A DNA stretch of 64,000 nucleotides from Vagococcus acidifermentans (GTDB taxonomy: Bacteria > Bacillota > Bacilli > Lactobacillales > Vagococcaceae), in the NCBI RefSeq assembly GCF_003987655.1, contig NZ_NGKC01000012.1, positions 1 through 64,000 on the forward strand, given 5' to 3'. Every line of letters starts with the position of its first letter. Position 1 is the first letter of the stretch. Positions 24,528 to 35,175 of the stretch are shown piece after piece. The notes beneath the pieces are model-generated. The model did no database searches. It was not told the origin of the DNA and saw only the letters and a program-made list of their open reading frames with translations. The position numbers and the translations under genes are program-made.

Positions 24528-24597
24528 ATAATTGATTAAAAGTTCAAAACAAGGTGTGAATACCGCGGGTTTACAACAGTTTCGCCATTCGTGTCAG

Positions 24598-24626
24598 TTG
24601 CACTTTCAGTGCAAATTTGATATGAT
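24598..24626 (+). promoter_or_regulatory. Promoter of the V-ATPase operon
   Basis: TTGCAC (24598-24603), 17-base spacer, TATGAT (24621-24626), predicting a start near 24633. The -35 box is part of an inverted repeat (TTGCAC-TTTCA-GTGCAA, 24598-24614), which could be an operator. Confidence 0.65.
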
Positions 24627-24663
24627 GATTGATGGAAATAATATAAATATTAGACTAGGTTGG

Positions 24664-24731
24664 GCGTATGCTTCAAGGTTTCAGTTCTTCAAGGGCAGAA
24701 GAACTTGCTTGAGGTGTGCGCTTTTTTATTT
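24664..24731 (+). terminator. Attenuator-like hairpin in the V-ATPase leader
   Basis: A 14-bp stem, including G-U pairs, is formed by 24664-24677 and 24708-24721. An inner TTCTTC/GAAGAA stem follows, with an asymmetric internal loop between them, and the outer stem ends in six T and a second T-rich tract. It lies between the promoter and the first gene, so transcription of the operon must read through it. That implies regulated termination, or a structured RNA acting as sensor. Confidence 0.7.
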
Positions 24732-24749
24732 TGGATTGGAGGGAAAATT

Positions 24750-25076
24750 ATGGCACTCGAGGCGATGAAACGGGTAAAAGAAGCCGAGGACGCTGCTTTG
24801 CTTCATGAAGAGACGGTAAAGCAGGAACTGCGTGATTATGAAGAGTTGCTGGGGAAAAAACTGGCGGCGCTGGAAGAGAAGAGCAGACAAACCATCAGTG
24901 ACCGGCAGCAGCATGCAAAAGAGCAGGCACAGCAGACAATTGCCGAGAACCATCTGACGCTTCAGGCGGAAGAGCAGGCGCAAATCGCTGAGTTTGAGGA
25001 GAAGTATGAGAGAAATAAGGACGCGATTCTTTCTTATCTGGTAGAGAGGGTGACATCCGCCTATGGCAGTCAATAA
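24750..25076 (+). CDS. ntpF: V-ATPase peripheral stalk subunit G/H (NtpF)
   Basis: A 108-residue, almost wholly coiled-coil protein rich in Glu, Gln, Lys and Ala. It pairs with NtpE to form the peripheral stalk that holds the catalytic head against rotation. Identification rests on its position as first gene of the ntp operon, its length and its helical composition. GGAGGG precedes the ATG, and the end overlaps ntpI by 14 bases. Confidence 0.85.
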   Translation: MALEAMKRVKEAEDAALLHEETVKQELRDYEELLGKKLAALEEKSRQTISDRQQHAKEQAQQTIAENHLTLQAEEQAQIAEFEEKYERNKDAILSYLVERVTSAYGSQ

Positions 25077-27048
25077 AATGAAAAAGCTGACGCTGATAAC
25101 TGAGCGTCAGCATGAAGATGCACTGCTGCAAGTGATACAAGCAACGCAGGCAATCGAAGTAAAAGAAATACAGGAAGAAGCGGTCGCAGACATGTTTCCC
25201 GACGAACTGGAACGGGACAGCGACTCTTATGCAGAACGTCTGAGCAGTCATCAGGCACTGCTGGAGGCTATCATGTCGTCACTGCTGATACTTGAGCGGG
25301 AAGTCGGTAGCGGTTCGGGCGGTTTCAAACGTTCCGAGCTGACGCTGGAAGAGCTGGAACAGCAATATGATGATGAGCTGATTGCCCATTATACCCAGAC
25401 GATTCTTGCATTAAAAGATAAGCTTTCTGCTATTGAAGAAGAACGGAAAGGGCTGAACGAGGAGGAAGCACGGCTGGTCCGCTGGCGAAGTTTGGATGTG
25501 TCGCCGCAAGCATACACAGACATGGCTTATTGCGATATCCGCATCGGCAGCTTGAATCTTAGCAATCAGCCGGACTTTTTGGCGGCTGTTCAGCAGCTGG
25601 GCACGGTTTATTGTGAGGAAGTGTATCTCAGCGCGCATCACGGCTATTATTTTTTGATTAGTCTGGTGTCCGAGCGTCAAGCCGTTCAGCGCTTGCTCTC
25701 GGATGTCAGCTTTGACGTGTATGATTATACATACGATGTGCGGCCTGAGGAAGCCTATCAGTCAGTCAAGGACCGTCTTGTGCTTTTGCGACAGCTTGAA
25801 AAAGAAGTCAAAAAAGAACTGACAGATTGCATCCAGTGGCAGACGGCGCTGTATTTGGCGGAAGAACGTGTACGGGCGCAAATCAGGCGGGAAGAAGTCA
25901 AAGAGCATTTGTTCTTGTCGCCGGAAATCATGATGCTGCAAGGCTGGATTCCTGAAAAGGATGTACCGGTGCTTGAAGACGGTATCGCCAAACAGTTTCA
26001 GGCGAATGACGTGTACATTCTTTTGGAATCACCGACACAGCAAGAGATTTCGGAGGATATTCCGACACAGTTGAGCAATAATAAACTGGTCGCGCCGTTT
26101 GAGATGCTGACGGAGATGTACAGTTTGCCGAAATATGACGAAGTCGACCCGACACCGATTATGACGCCGTTTTATTTGACGTTTTTCGGGATGATGGTCG
26201 CAGATGTCGGCTATGGTCTATTGCTTCTGGCGGCGACATTTATTGCAGGAAAGCTTTATGTGCTGCCTAAAAGCACTGACCGCTTCATGAAACTGTTTCA
26301 AATGCTGTCGGTACCGGTGATTGTGTGGGGAGCCATTTACGGTTCGTTCTTCGGCGCGGCTTTTTACGACTATCTACCGACAGGCCCGCTGCCGTTGCCG
26401 CTCCTGTCGACCACGACTGACGTCAATCAGATACTGCTGTTGTCTGTGGCGTTCGGGTTCATTCAATTGATGGTCGGTTTGCTGGTAAACGGTGTGCAGC
26501 TGGTCAAACAGCGGAAATATGCGGAAAGCGTCAGCGAAGGATTCGCCTGGCAGGGGCTTTTGCTGGGAATCGTCACAGCTCTGCTGGCGAACATGCTGCT
26601 GGACAACCAGCTGTTGTTGATGCTGGGTATCGTTGTGGCTGTGATATCTGCGGTGTCGATTGTCTTTGTCCCGATGTTCTCCCACCCGTCAAAACTGAAA
26701 GGTCTGGCTAAAGGACTTTACGGCTTGTACGGCATTACCGGTTATATCGGCGATTTAGTGAGTTATACCCGGCTGATGGCATTGGGAATTTCAGGCGGCA
26801 GTATCGCTGCGGCGTTTAACATGATTGTCGGCTTTATGCCGCCGGCTGCCCGCTTTACGATTGGTATCGTCTTGCTGGTCGTGCTGCACGTCCTGAATCT
26901 GCTGCTGTCACTGTTGAGTGCGTATGTGCACGGCATTAGACTGCAGTATGTGGAATTTTTCGGTAAATTCTACACTGGCGGCGGCAGGGCGTTCAAGCCG
27001 TTAAAAACAGAAGAAAAATATGTCAATATCGAACGGAAAAATGATTAA
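25063..27048 (+). CDS. ntpI: V-type ATP synthase subunit I (subunit a)
   Basis: Membrane stator subunit that carries the ion half-channels next to the NtpK ring. The 661-residue protein has a cytosolic N-terminal half with coiled coils (about 1-340) and a C-terminal membrane half with seven to eight helices. Landmarks are DPTPIMTPFYLTFFGMMVADVGYG (about 363-386), the SYTRLMALGISGG segment with the essential Arg (about 566), and VHGIRLQYVEFFGKFY near the end. These are conserved in archaeal-type V-ATPases. Confidence 0.95.
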   Translation: MAVNKMKKLTLITERQHEDALLQVIQATQAIEVKEIQEEAVADMFPDELERDSDSYAERLSSHQALLEAIMSSLLILEREVGSGSGGFKRSELTLEELEQQYDDELIAHYTQTILALKDKLSAIEEERKGLNEEEARLVRWRSLDVSPQAYTDMAYCDIRIGSLNLSNQPDFLAAVQQLGTVYCEEVYLSAHHGYYFLISLVSERQAVQRLLSDVSFDVYDYTYDVRPEEAYQSVKDRLVLLRQLEKEVKKELTDCIQWQTALYLAEERVRAQIRREEVKEHLFLSPEIMMLQGWIPEKDVPVLEDGIAKQFQANDVYILLESPTQQEISEDIPTQLSNNKLVAPFEMLTEMYSLPKYDEVDPTPIMTPFYLTFFGMMVADVGYGLLLLAATFIAGKLYVLPKSTDRFMKLFQMLSVPVIVWGAIYGSFFGAAFYDYLPTGPLPLPLLSTTTDVNQILLLSVAFGFIQLMVGLLVNGVQLVKQRKYAESVSEGFAWQGLLLGIVTALLANMLLDNQLLLMLGIVVAVISAVSIVFVPMFSHPSKLKGLAKGLYGLYGITGYIGDLVSYTRLMALGISGGSIAAAFNMIVGFMPPAARFTIGIVLLVVLHVLNLLLSLLSAYVHGIRLQYVEFFGKFYTGGGRAFKPLKTEEKYVNIERKND

Positions 27049-27057
27049 TTACTTTAG

Positions 27058-27552
<495 letters not shown>

Positions 27553-27588
27553 CAGGAAAAGGTCTACCAGTAAAGAGGAGGTATGCGA

Positions 27589-28170
27589 ATGGATGCACTG
27601 ACACGGATCGTGCAGCAGATTGCAGCTGAAAACGAAAAAAAGATGGCAGATTACAAAGAAGCCAGATTGACGGAAATAACGGCTGCCTTTGAAGAAGAAA
27701 AACAAAGAATCGAAAAAGATGAAGAGAAACAGTTGCTGAGACAAACAGCCGCTGTGTCAAAAGAATTGAAAATGGCACTGGAACGGCAAAAAGTACAGAT
27801 GAGGCAAACGGTTTTGACGAAAAAGCAGCAGTTGCTGGATGCGCTGTTTGATGAACTTGTCCAGCGCATGACGCAGTGGGATGAAGCTGCCTTTGCCGAT
27901 TTTGCTGCTGGTATTTTGACTCAGGTGCCTATCATAGGAGAAGGCGAGGTCATTCTCGGCGAGTTGTCGGCTGGACGGCTGTCAGCGGACTGGCTGTCGC
28001 AGTTTCAAACGGGTGAACGCTCATTTGTTTTGTCTGATGAACTCATCAAACAGCAAGGCGGCTTTGTCGTCCGGCAGGGCAGAATCGAGTATAATTTTCT
28101 GTTCTCTGCCTTAGTCGCTGATTTAAAAGAAAAGGAAAGCTACTATGTTGCAGAAAAGCTGTTTCAGTAA
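27589..28170 (+). CDS. ntpE: V-ATPase subunit E (peripheral stalk)
   Basis: A 193-residue stalk subunit with a long N-terminal Glu/Lys/Gln coiled coil (about 1-95) and a compact C-terminal domain (about 100-193) ending in EYNFLFSALVADLKE, typical of subunit E. It partners NtpF. GAGGAGG at 27575-27581 is too close to the ATG at 27583, so the ATG at 27589 (MDALTR) is preferred. Confidence 0.9.
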   Translation: MDALTRIVQQIAAENEKKMADYKEARLTEITAAFEEEKQRIEKDEEKQLLRQTAAVSKELKMALERQKVQMRQTVLTKKQQLLDALFDELVQRMTQWDEAAFADFAAGILTQVPIIGEGEVILGELSAGRLSADWLSQFQTGERSFVLSDELIKQQGGFVVRQGRIEYNFLFSALVADLKEKESYYVAEKLFQ

Positions 28171-28182
28171 GGAGGTCGGCTG

Positions 28183-29175
28183 ATGAAAGACAGCGCCTAT
28201 AACCAACTCAATCCGTTGATACGCGTGAGAGAGGCAGAACTTTTGTCACACGCACAATTTGAGCAGCTGCTGGCGGCAAAAGACATGGCCGCCGTGACAG
28301 AACTGCTGAGAGGCACGAGATATGAACAGTATGCAGAAGGAAATCTTTTAGCCAATTTCAATCAGGTGTTCAAAAAAGAGCAGGAAGCAATGTTCCAGTG
28401 GCTGTATCAGCATGCGCCGGACAAGCGCATCATTCATATTTATTCGTCACGCTTTACCTTTCATAACTTGAAAGTGCTGACGAAAGCAGAAATCAATGAC
28501 ATGAATCTGGACCATTTACTGCTGCCGGACGGTTTGTACACGAAAGCCAGTCTGAAAAGTGCTGTCCGAACGAAAAAATCCAACGAATTGCCTGAGTTTT
28601 TGCTCAGTGCCATTCATGAAGTGTTCGATTATTTGGAGCGAGCCAGGCGCCGGCAGGGCATTGATGTGATTTATGACCGGCTGTTTTTGACATATCAGCG
28701 GCAGCTGGCAGATGACATCGGTGAGCCGAACTTGCTGGAAGAAGTGATTTCGTTCATTGATTTTAATAACATCGGGATTTTAGCTAGAGGTATTTTGCGC
28801 GGCAATACCCCGACATTTTTATCAACCGTGCTTTCCAGTTCCGGCAGTATCCCCAAAAAAGAACTGCTGGAATATGCGGAAGGCTCCTTGGCGGCATTGA
28901 CCGAGTATGTGCTGAATTCAAAATACGGGGATATGTTCCAGACGATTTTGGACAGTGACAGCCAGAAGATTGATGTCTTGGCGATTGACCGGCTGCGGGA
29001 TGATTATTTGACGAAATTTTATGAAAAGGCGGATACGACGGCATTCGGCCCGCTGCCGCTTTTAGCTTATTTGAACAGCAAGGAAATCGAATGGAAAAAC
29101 TTGCGGCTAATATTAGTCGGCAAGGTCAATCATTTTTCAGATGCGCAAATTCGTGAAAGGATGCGGTTAGTGTGA
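28183..29175 (+). CDS. ntpC: V-ATPase subunit C (central stalk cap)
   Basis: A 330-residue funnel-shaped subunit that joins the central shaft (D and G) to the proteolipid ring. It is nearly all helical, with the family pattern LIRVREAELLS at the N terminus and FGPLPLLAYLNSKEIEWKNLRLIL near the C terminus. AAGGAGG precedes the ATG, and its stop overlaps the ntpG start by four bases. Confidence 0.94.
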   Translation: MKDSAYNQLNPLIRVREAELLSHAQFEQLLAAKDMAAVTELLRGTRYEQYAEGNLLANFNQVFKKEQEAMFQWLYQHAPDKRIIHIYSSRFTFHNLKVLTKAEINDMNLDHLLLPDGLYTKASLKSAVRTKKSNELPEFLLSAIHEVFDYLERARRRQGIDVIYDRLFLTYQRQLADDIGEPNLLEEVISFIDFNNIGILARGILRGNTPTFLSTVLSSSGSIPKKELLEYAEGSLAALTEYVLNSKYGDMFQTILDSDSQKIDVLAIDRLRDDYLTKFYEKADTTAFGPLPLLAYLNSKEIEWKNLRLILVGKVNHFSDAQIRERMRLV

Positions 29176-29483
29176 ACAAACAAGTGGGTGTCATCGGCGA
29201 TAAGTATTCCGTGATGCCGTTTAAGATGTTCGGGTTTCAAGTTTATTACGCCACTTCTGCCGGTCAAATCAGAAAACGCCTGAACCAGATGGCTGCGGAA
29301 GATTACGGTGTGATTTTTATGACCGAGGCAGCTGCAGAGTTGGCAGCTGAAACCGTCGCCAGTTATCAGGATAAGCTGACACCGGCGATTATCCTCATAC
29401 CTGACCAGTTCGGTTCAAAAGGCGTGGGCATGAAAAATATCGACGGTTATGTGGAAAAAGCAATCGGGCAAGCTATTTTGTAG
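29172..29483 (+). CDS. ntpG: V-ATPase subunit F (NtpG)
   Basis: A 103-residue central-stalk subunit that binds the shaft subunit D and modulates ATPase activity. It has the CheY-like fold pattern starting VGVIGDKYSVMPFKMFGF and ends with the conserved C-terminal helix. It starts with GTG within the ntpC stop (GTGTGA overlap). Confidence 0.93.
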   Translation: MNKQVGVIGDKYSVMPFKMFGFQVYYATSAGQIRKRLNQMAAEDYGVIFMTEAAAELAAETVASYQDKLTPAIILIPDQFGSKGVGMKNIDGYVEKAIGQAIL

Positions 29484-29530
29484 CATTGCTGCGACACACG
29501 TGAGAAGAGAGTAGTATGGGAGGAAAAAAT

Positions 29531-31315
29531 GTGCAGCAAGGTGAAGTAACAAAAGTATCGGGACCGCTCGTCATGGCAAAAGGGATGGCAGACGCCAGTA
29601 TCCAGCACATGTGCTATGTCGGCGATGCCGGTATTATTGGCGAAATTATTGAAATGCGGGGCGACGTCGCCTCTATTCAAGTATATGAGGAATCCACCGG
29701 CATTGGTCCCGGGGAACCGGTGGTGTCTACAGGGCAGCCGCTGTCTGTCGATTTGGCACCGGGACTGGTGGAACAGATGTTTGACGGCATCCAACGTCCG
29801 CTGGATGCATTTGCAGTTCAGGCGAACAGTCATTTTCTAACGAGAGGTGTCACGATTCCGGCATTAGACGAAGAAAAAAAGTGGCAGTTTGAAGCACGGG
29901 CAGCTGTCGGCGATGTCGTCACTGCGGGGGATATTGTCGGTGTGGTACAGGAAACGAAAAGTATCGAACACCGGATTATGGTCCCTTACGGCATGACAGG
30001 TACCATCAAGGAAATCATGCCGGGACAGCATACCATCAATGAAACAGTTTACGTCCTTGAAACTGCGGAAGGTGACAAGCCGCTGACAATGAAGCAGAAG
30101 TGGCCGGTCAGAAAGAGCCGTCCGGTGGCGCAAAAAATGCACCCGAAAGCGCCGATGACAACGGGACAGCGGGTCATCGACACCTTTTTCCCGATTGTAA
30201 AAGGCGGGGCTGCAGCCGTGCCCGGACCATTCGGCGCGGGCAAAACAGTGGTCCAGCACCAGATTGCCAAGTGGGCCGATGTGGATTTGGTGGTGTACGT
30301 TGGATGCGGCGAACGCGGCAATGAGATGACCGATGTACTGAATGAGTTTCCTGAGCTGATTGACCCTAAAACCGGCGAATCGCTGATGGCGCGGACGGTG
30401 TTGATTGCCAACACATCGAACATGCCGGTGGCGGCGCGGGAAGCATCTATTTATACAGGTATCACGATTGCGGAATATTTCCGCGACATGGGTTATGCTG
30501 TGGCCATTATGGCAGACTCCACCTCACGCTGGGCCGAGGCGCTGCGTGAGATGAGCGGACGTCTGGAAGAGATGCCCGGCGACGAGGGCTATCCAGCTTA
30601 TTTGGGCAGTCGTCTGGCAGAATATTATGAACGCTCCGGTCAGGTCGTTGCCTTGGGCAATGACGAACGCCAAGGCAGTATCACCGCCATCAGTGCCGTG
30701 TCGCCTTCTGGCGGAGATATCTCCGAACCGGTGACGCAAAATACACTGCGCGTTGTGAATGTATTTTGGGGATTGGATTCGACGCTGGCTCAGCAGCGGC
30801 ATTTCCCGTCAATCGACTGGCTGCAGAGTTATTCATTGTACGACAATCAGGTGGGCGAATACTTGGACAACCAGCTGCAAGCCAACTGGTCCGAGCTGAC
30901 GAGAACCGGCATGACGATTTTGCAGGAAGAAGCAGAGCTGTCTGAAATCGTCCGGCTGGTAGGAATAGATTCTCTATCTGATGAAGACCGGCTGACGCTG
31001 GAAGTGGCCAAGTCTATCCGGGAGGACTTTTTGCAGCAAAATGCCTTTGATGATGTGGACACATTCACATCGGTGGATAAACAGTTTAAAATGCTGCGCC
31101 TGATTTTGACGTTCTACAAAGAAGCGAACTATGCCCTGTCTTTGAATGCGTATTTCAGTGAAGTGATGTCAGGTACAGCTGATATCCGCGACCAGATTGC
31201 CCGCAGCAAATACTTGCCGGAAAATCAGCTCGAACGGCTTGATGAATTAACACAGAATATGAAAGCGCGGATGCGGGAAATTGTAGCGGAAGGAGGGATG
31301 ACAGAGGATGATTAA
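29531..31315 (+). CDS. ntpA: V-ATPase catalytic subunit A
   Basis: Nucleotide-hydrolysing subunit of the A3B3 head. The 594-residue protein has the N-terminal barrel ([13 protein letters not shown]), the A-type non-homologous insertion (about 120-190), Walker A GPFGAGKT (about 230-237), the GERGNEM catalytic-Glu motif and a C-terminal helical domain. The start is probably GTG at 29531, because GGGAGG (29518-29523) lies seven bases before it and the family begins here; an ATG at 29516 would include that ribosome binding site in the coding region. It overlaps ntpB by eight bases. Confidence 0.95.
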   Translation: MQQGEVTKVSGPLVMAKGMADASIQHMCYVGDAGIIGEIIEMRGDVASIQVYEESTGIGPGEPVVSTGQPLSVDLAPGLVEQMFDGIQRPLDAFAVQANSHFLTRGVTIPALDEEKKWQFEARAAVGDVVTAGDIVGVVQETKSIEHRIMVPYGMTGTIKEIMPGQHTINETVYVLETAEGDKPLTMKQKWPVRKSRPVAQKMHPKAPMTTGQRVIDTFFPIVKGGAAAVPGPFGAGKTVVQHQIAKWADVDLVVYVGCGERGNEMTDVLNEFPELIDPKTGESLMARTVLIANTSNMPVAAREASIYTGITIAEYFRDMGYAVAIMADSTSRWAEALREMSGRLEEMPGDEGYPAYLGSRLAEYYERSGQVVALGNDERQGSITAISAVSPSGGDISEPVTQNTLRVVNVFWGLDSTLAQQRHFPSIDWLQSYSLYDNQVGEYLDNQLQANWSELTRTGMTILQEEAELSEIVRLVGIDSLSDEDRLTLEVAKSIREDFLQQNAFDDVDTFTSVDKQFKMLRLILTFYKEANYALSLNAYFSEVMSGTADIRDQIARSKYLPENQLERLDELTQNMKARMREIVAEGGMTEDD

Positions 31316-32684
31316 AGAATATCGTACCATCAGTGAAGTCGTCGGACCGCTGATGATGGTGGAAGAAGTGTCCGGTGTCAAATATGAAGAACTCATTGAA
31401 GTCCGGATGCAAAACGGCGAAATCCGCCGCGGCCAGGTGCTGGAAGTGGATGGCGATAAAGCGATGGTTCAGATTTTTGAAGGCACGAGCAACATTAATT
31501 TAAGCGATTCACAAGTCAGGTTTCTAGGTCATCCTTTGGAGCTGGGGGTGTCGGAGGACATGCTCGGCCGCGTATTTGACGGGATGGGCCGCATCAAAGA
31601 CAAAGGTGCGCAGCTGCTGCCTGAGAAAAAGATAAATATCAATGGCGAGGTCATCAACCCGGCTGTCAGGGATTACCCGGATGAATTCATCCAAACTGGC
31701 ATCTCCACCATCGATCATCTGAACACATTGGTCAGAGGCCAGAAATTACCTGTCTTTTCCGGTTCCGGCTTGCCGCATAAAGAGCTGGCGGCACAAATCG
31801 CCAGACAGGCGGCAGTGCTGAATTCGGACGATGAATTTGCTGTTGTTTTTGCCGCAATCGGTATCACATTCGAGGAAGCGGATTTCTTTGTGGAGAATTT
31901 CCGGGAGACCGGCGCCCTCGACCGCTCAGTCGTGTTCATGAACTTGGCGAATGACCCGGCGATTGAACGGATTGCCACGCCGAGGATGGCATTGACAGCT
32001 GCTGAATACTTGGCCTATGAAAAAGGGATGCACGTGCTGGTAATTATGACTGATATGACGAATTATTGCGAGGCGTTGCGTGAGATTTCCGCTGCACGCC
32101 GGGAAGTCCCGGGCCGGCGCGGCTATCCGGGTTACCTGTATACCGATTTGGCGAACCTCTACGAGCGTGCCGGACGGATTCGCGGCGTGAAAGGGTCGGT
32201 CACGCAAATCCCGATTTTGACCATGCCGGAAGATGATAAGACTCATCCGATTCCCGACTTGACCGGTTATATTACCGAAGGGCAGATTATTTTGTCCCGG
32301 GATTTGTACAAGCGGGGGATTCAGCCGCCGATTGACGTTTTGCCGTCCCTGTCCCGTTTAAAAGATAAAGGCACGGGCAAAGGCAAGACGAGAGAAGATC
32401 ACGCGGCAACGATGAACCAATTATTTGCCGCTTATGCTCAAGGCAAGCAGGCCAAAGAATTAGCTGTTGTTTTAGGCGAGGCGGCACTGTCGGAAGTGGA
32501 CAGGATTTATAGCGAGTTTGCCGTGCGTTTTGAACAAGAATATGTCAATCAAGGTTTCCAAAAAAACCGTACCATCGAAGAAACACTTGATTTGGGCTGG
32601 GAGCTGCTGCGCATCTTGCCGCGAACCGAATTGAAACGTATCAAAGACGAGATGCTCGACCAATATTTGACAGAAAAGGCGTGA
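31308..32684 (+). CDS. ntpB: V-ATPase regulatory subunit B
   Basis: Non-catalytic nucleotide-binding-fold subunit of the A3B3 head, 458 residues. It begins [15 protein letters not shown] and carries [19 protein letters not shown], the degenerate Walker region typical of B subunits, and [16 protein letters not shown] later on. It is translationally coupled to ntpA. The equal strength of conservation in A and B supports an intact head. Confidence 0.95.
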   Translation: MIKEYRTISEVVGPLMMVEEVSGVKYEELIEVRMQNGEIRRGQVLEVDGDKAMVQIFEGTSNINLSDSQVRFLGHPLELGVSEDMLGRVFDGMGRIKDKGAQLLPEKKININGEVINPAVRDYPDEFIQTGISTIDHLNTLVRGQKLPVFSGSGLPHKELAAQIARQAAVLNSDDEFAVVFAAIGITFEEADFFVENFRETGALDRSVVFMNLANDPAIERIATPRMALTAAEYLAYEKGMHVLVIMTDMTNYCEALREISAARREVPGRRGYPGYLYTDLANLYERAGRIRGVKGSVTQIPILTMPEDDKTHPIPDLTGYITEGQIILSRDLYKRGIQPPIDVLPSLSRLKDKGTGKGKTREDHAATMNQLFAAYAQGKQAKELAVVLGEAALSEVDRIYSEFAVRFEQEYVNQGFQKNRTIEETLDLGWELLRILPRTELKRIKDEMLDQYLTEKA

Positions 32685-32691
32685 TTGAGCA

Positions 32692-33318
32692 ATGGCAAAA
32701 AATGTGAACCCAACACGCATGGCCCTGTCGCGGTTAAAAAAACAGCTGGCCACAGCTGTCCGCGGACATAAACTGCTGAAGGACAAGCAGGATGAACTGG
32801 TCCGCCGATTTATCGAGCTGGTGCGGAAGAACGCCGCACTGCGGAAAGAAGTGGAAGAAAAACTCACGACGGCTTTTTCCTCATTTGCCTTGGCAAGTGC
32901 GACATTGAATGAATCATACATAGAAGAGCTGATGACCTTGCCGAGCAATGACATGACAGTGGAAGTCATCGAAAAAAATATCATGAGTGTTATCGTGCCG
33001 GTCATGAATTTTGACTATGAAGAAGACTTTATGGCACAGCCGTTCAACTACGGCTATCTGAATTCCAACATCGAGCTGGATGATGCCTTTGACAATTTGG
33101 CGACTATCCTTCCGCTGATGCTGGAACTGGCGGAAGTTGAAAAAACATGCCAGCTGCTGGCGGAAGAAATCGAGAAGACGCGGCGGCGGGTCAATGCATT
33201 GGAATATATGACGATTCCAGAATTGGAAACAACGATTGTCGCAATCAGGAACAAACTGGAAGAAAATGAGCGCAGCAACATCACGCGGCTGATTAAAGTC
33301 AAAAAAATGACGCAGTGA
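32692..33318 (+). CDS. ntpD: V-ATPase central shaft subunit D
   Basis: A 208-residue subunit that forms the rotating coiled-coil shaft inside the A3B3 head. The N-terminal helix [16 protein letters not shown] and the C-terminal helix [31 protein letters not shown] are the two strands of the shaft and are family signatures. It is the last ATPase subunit gene, followed by a terminator and then ntpJ, as in E. hirae. Confidence 0.95.
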   Translation: MAKNVNPTRMALSRLKKQLATAVRGHKLLKDKQDELVRRFIELVRKNAALRKEVEEKLTTAFSSFALASATLNESYIEELMTLPSNDMTVEVIEKNIMSVIVPVMNFDYEEDFMAQPFNYGYLNSNIELDDAFDNLATILPLMLELAEVEKTCQLLAEEIEKTRRRVNALEYMTIPELETTIVAIRNKLEENERSNITRLIKVKKMTQ

Positions 33319-33348
33319 GCTGGCCGTCTCAACGGTTGCCGCTCGGAT

Positions 33349-33395
33349 GGTGTCGAAAGGACAACGATTATAGTTGTTTTTCGACACCTTTTTTT
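33349..33395 (+). terminator. Terminator of the V-ATPase operon
   Basis: GGTGTCGAAA (33349-33358) pairs with TTTCGACACC (about 33379-33388), with an inner ACAAC/GTTGT stem and a seven-base T run. Confidence 0.85.
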
Positions 33396-33464
33396 AAATT
33401 GTACAGTGACAATGCGCGTTAATTCTGATAGATTAAGTGTACGATATCATATGGAGGAATCGGA

Positions 33465-34820
33465 ATGACTTTGACGAAACGAAAAAAACGGGGACATTTT
33501 TCAAGCGCGCAGGTAATCACTGCGAGTTTTTCATTGATTATTATTATAGGAGCGGTGCTATTGTCGCTGCCTATTGCTTCAACGACCGGCCACACTGATT
33601 TTATCGATGCTTTTTTTGTGGCGGTTTCTGCGACTTGCGTGACGGGACTGACACCTGTCAATACCGCCGCGCATTGGACGTTGTTCGGCAGGACGGTCAT
33701 CTTGATTTTAGTGGAAATCGGCGGGATGAGTTTTCTGCTGATGTCATTGCTGGTGCTGTTTTCCAGCAAGAAAAAAGCCAGTTTTTCTACCAGACTGTTA
33801 ATCAAGGACTATCTGAATCTCGACATGTTCAGCGGCGTGTTTCAAGTTGCAAAATACACACTGTCTATTTCCTTTGCCATTCAAGCGATCGGCGCTTTTT
33901 TGCTGTCGTTTCATTTTGTGCCTGAAAAGGGGCTTGTGGAAGGTTTAGGATTCAGTGTGTTTCACGCCGTTTCCGCTTTTTGTAATGCAGGCTTTGATTT
34001 GTTGGGAGACAGTTTGGAAAGCAGCATCAACAGTCCGTTTCTTTTAGTTGTTTTGAGTCTGCTGGTGATTGCCGGCGGACTGGGCTTTATCGTTTGGAAA
34101 GAGCTGCTGACCTTTCGCAAGCACAAAAAATTGTCACTGCATTCTTCGCTGACGCTGCGGGCGACATTGTTCGTGCTGGGTATCAGCTTTGTCCTGTTTT
34201 ATGTGTTTGAAGCAGGCTTTACCCGCCATGCCAGTGATTTGACATTTGTGGAAAAAATCAGCAACATTCTCTTTTTGAGCGCCACCCCCCGGACGGCAGG
34301 ATTTAACAATATTCCCTACGCGGATGTTTCCAGTGCTTCTCTTGTGCTGACGATAGTCCTGATGTTTATCGGCGGCAATTCAGGTTCGACAGCCGGCGGA
34401 CTGAAAGTTTCCACGCTGTCAGTCTTGTTTTTGGGGATTCGCAGTATTTTGTCCGGCAAGGAGCATGTTTCCTGCAGCGGACGTACTATTAAACGTGATA
34501 TCGTTGACTCCAGTTTTGCCTTGTTTTTTCTGGCACTGGTTCTGGTTGCCAGTGCGATCACAGTGCTGACCGTGACTGAAACGGTCCCTTCAGGCTTCGG
34601 CATAGAATATATTGCGTTTGAAGTTTTTTCAGCTTTTGGTACGGTAGGCATTTCCATGGGCTTGACACCGCACTTGTCGTTCGCAGGAAAAATCATCATC
34701 ATGCTGGTGATGTTTATCGGGCGTATCGGGATTTACACGTTTATCTTCTCGCTGATTAAAAAACGGCAGACTTCAAAAGATTTGTACAAATATCCGGAAG
34801 AGTATATGCTTGTCGGCTAG
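33465..34820 (+). CDS. ntpJ: KtrB/NtpJ potassium transporter subunit
   Basis: Na+-dependent K+ transporter of the Trk/Ktr/HKT superfamily, 451 residues, with four membrane-pore-membrane repeats. Selectivity-filter glycines lie in TCVTGLTP (about 66), CNAGFDL (about 176), TPRTAGFNN (about 277) and FGTVGISMG (about 395). Directly after the Na+ V-ATPase operon, it corresponds to ntpJ of E. hirae. A partner KtrA/TrkA nucleotide-binding subunit is not nearby. GGAGG precedes the ATG. Confidence 0.93.
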   Translation: MTLTKRKKRGHFSSAQVITASFSLIIIIGAVLLSLPIASTTGHTDFIDAFFVAVSATCVTGLTPVNTAAHWTLFGRTVILILVEIGGMSFLLMSLLVLFSSKKKASFSTRLLIKDYLNLDMFSGVFQVAKYTLSISFAIQAIGAFLLSFHFVPEKGLVEGLGFSVFHAVSAFCNAGFDLLGDSLESSINSPFLLVVLSLLVIAGGLGFIVWKELLTFRKHKKLSLHSSLTLRATLFVLGISFVLFYVFEAGFTRHASDLTFVEKISNILFLSATPRTAGFNNIPYADVSSASLVLTIVLMFIGGNSGSTAGGLKVSTLSVLFLGIRSILSGKEHVSCSGRTIKRDIVDSSFALFFLALVLVASAITVLTVTETVPSGFGIEYIAFEVFSAFGTVGISMGLTPHLSFAGKIIIMLVMFIGRIGIYTFIFSLIKKRQTSKDLYKYPEEYMLVG

Positions 34821-34885
34821 CCGCCTAAGCAAGGGCTGACGGTATCGCTGCGGCGGTCATTCTGCACAAAGATTCGCGAAAGAGG

Positions 34886-34914
34886 TTGCAGTTGCACATG
34901 TTAAATAGTATACT
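34886..34914 (+). promoter_or_regulatory. Promoter of the double-ABC operon
   Basis: TTGCAG (34886-34891), exact 17-base spacer, TATACT (34909-34914), predicting a start near 34921 and therefore a leader of about 570 nt before the first large gene. Confidence 0.6.
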
Positions 34915-34999
34915 TATAACCGTAAAATGTATTAAAAATTAAAAAATGTGAGACGTAAGCAGACGATTTCGTCATAATATGAGAGAGGGGGAAATAGAC

Positions 35000-35029
35000 A
35001 TGAACGCATTGCTGACTGCTAAAAAATGA
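35000..35029 (+). CDS. Leader mini-gene 1 of the double-ABC operon
   Basis: A nine-codon frame (MNALLTAKK) follows a GGGGG-rich ribosome binding site (34987-34992). Its stop codon coincides with the 5' strand of the closing stem of the structured element at 35028-35147, so ribosomes ending here could unfold that stem. It may be fortuitous. Confidence 0.3.
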   Translation: MNALLTAKK

Positions 35030-35147
35030 CACACATTCCGTTATTGCTTAGAAGTTTCTAAGTCTATCATGTTTTATTTCCGATGCCGATCTCTGAGTGG
35101 CGGTCAATTGTTTAGTGAACAGCCCTTGTCATAGGGGGAAGTGTGTC
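35028..35147 (+). ncRNA. Candidate structured leader RNA (orphan riboswitch-like)
   Basis: GACACAC-A-TTCC (35028-35039) pairs with GGAA-GTGTGTC (35137-35147), an 11-bp closing stem with one bulged A. Inside are hairpins CTTAGA/TCTAAG (35047-35062), a weaker GCC/GGC stem (about 35085-35100), TGTT/AACA (about 35109-35121) and CCCT/AGGG (35123-35136). A terminator follows 28 bases later. The junction layout is like a riboswitch, but I recognise no known class: TPP, FMN, cobalamin, SAM and T-box cores are all absent. Confidence 0.45.
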
Positions 35148-35175
35148 TATTTGTCATGAACAAATTGATGGTTTG

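Noticed and set aside
24532-24768. Plus-strand frame of 78 codons before ntpF
   Set aside because: It spans the ntp promoter and attenuator hairpin and ends inside ntpF in another frame; no ribosome binding site.
35028-35147. TPP riboswitch
   Set aside because: The 3' GGGGGAAGTGTGT looks like a TPP-riboswitch end and CTGAG occurs inside, but the conserved CUGAGA-ACCC and GAACCUGAUC core is missing.
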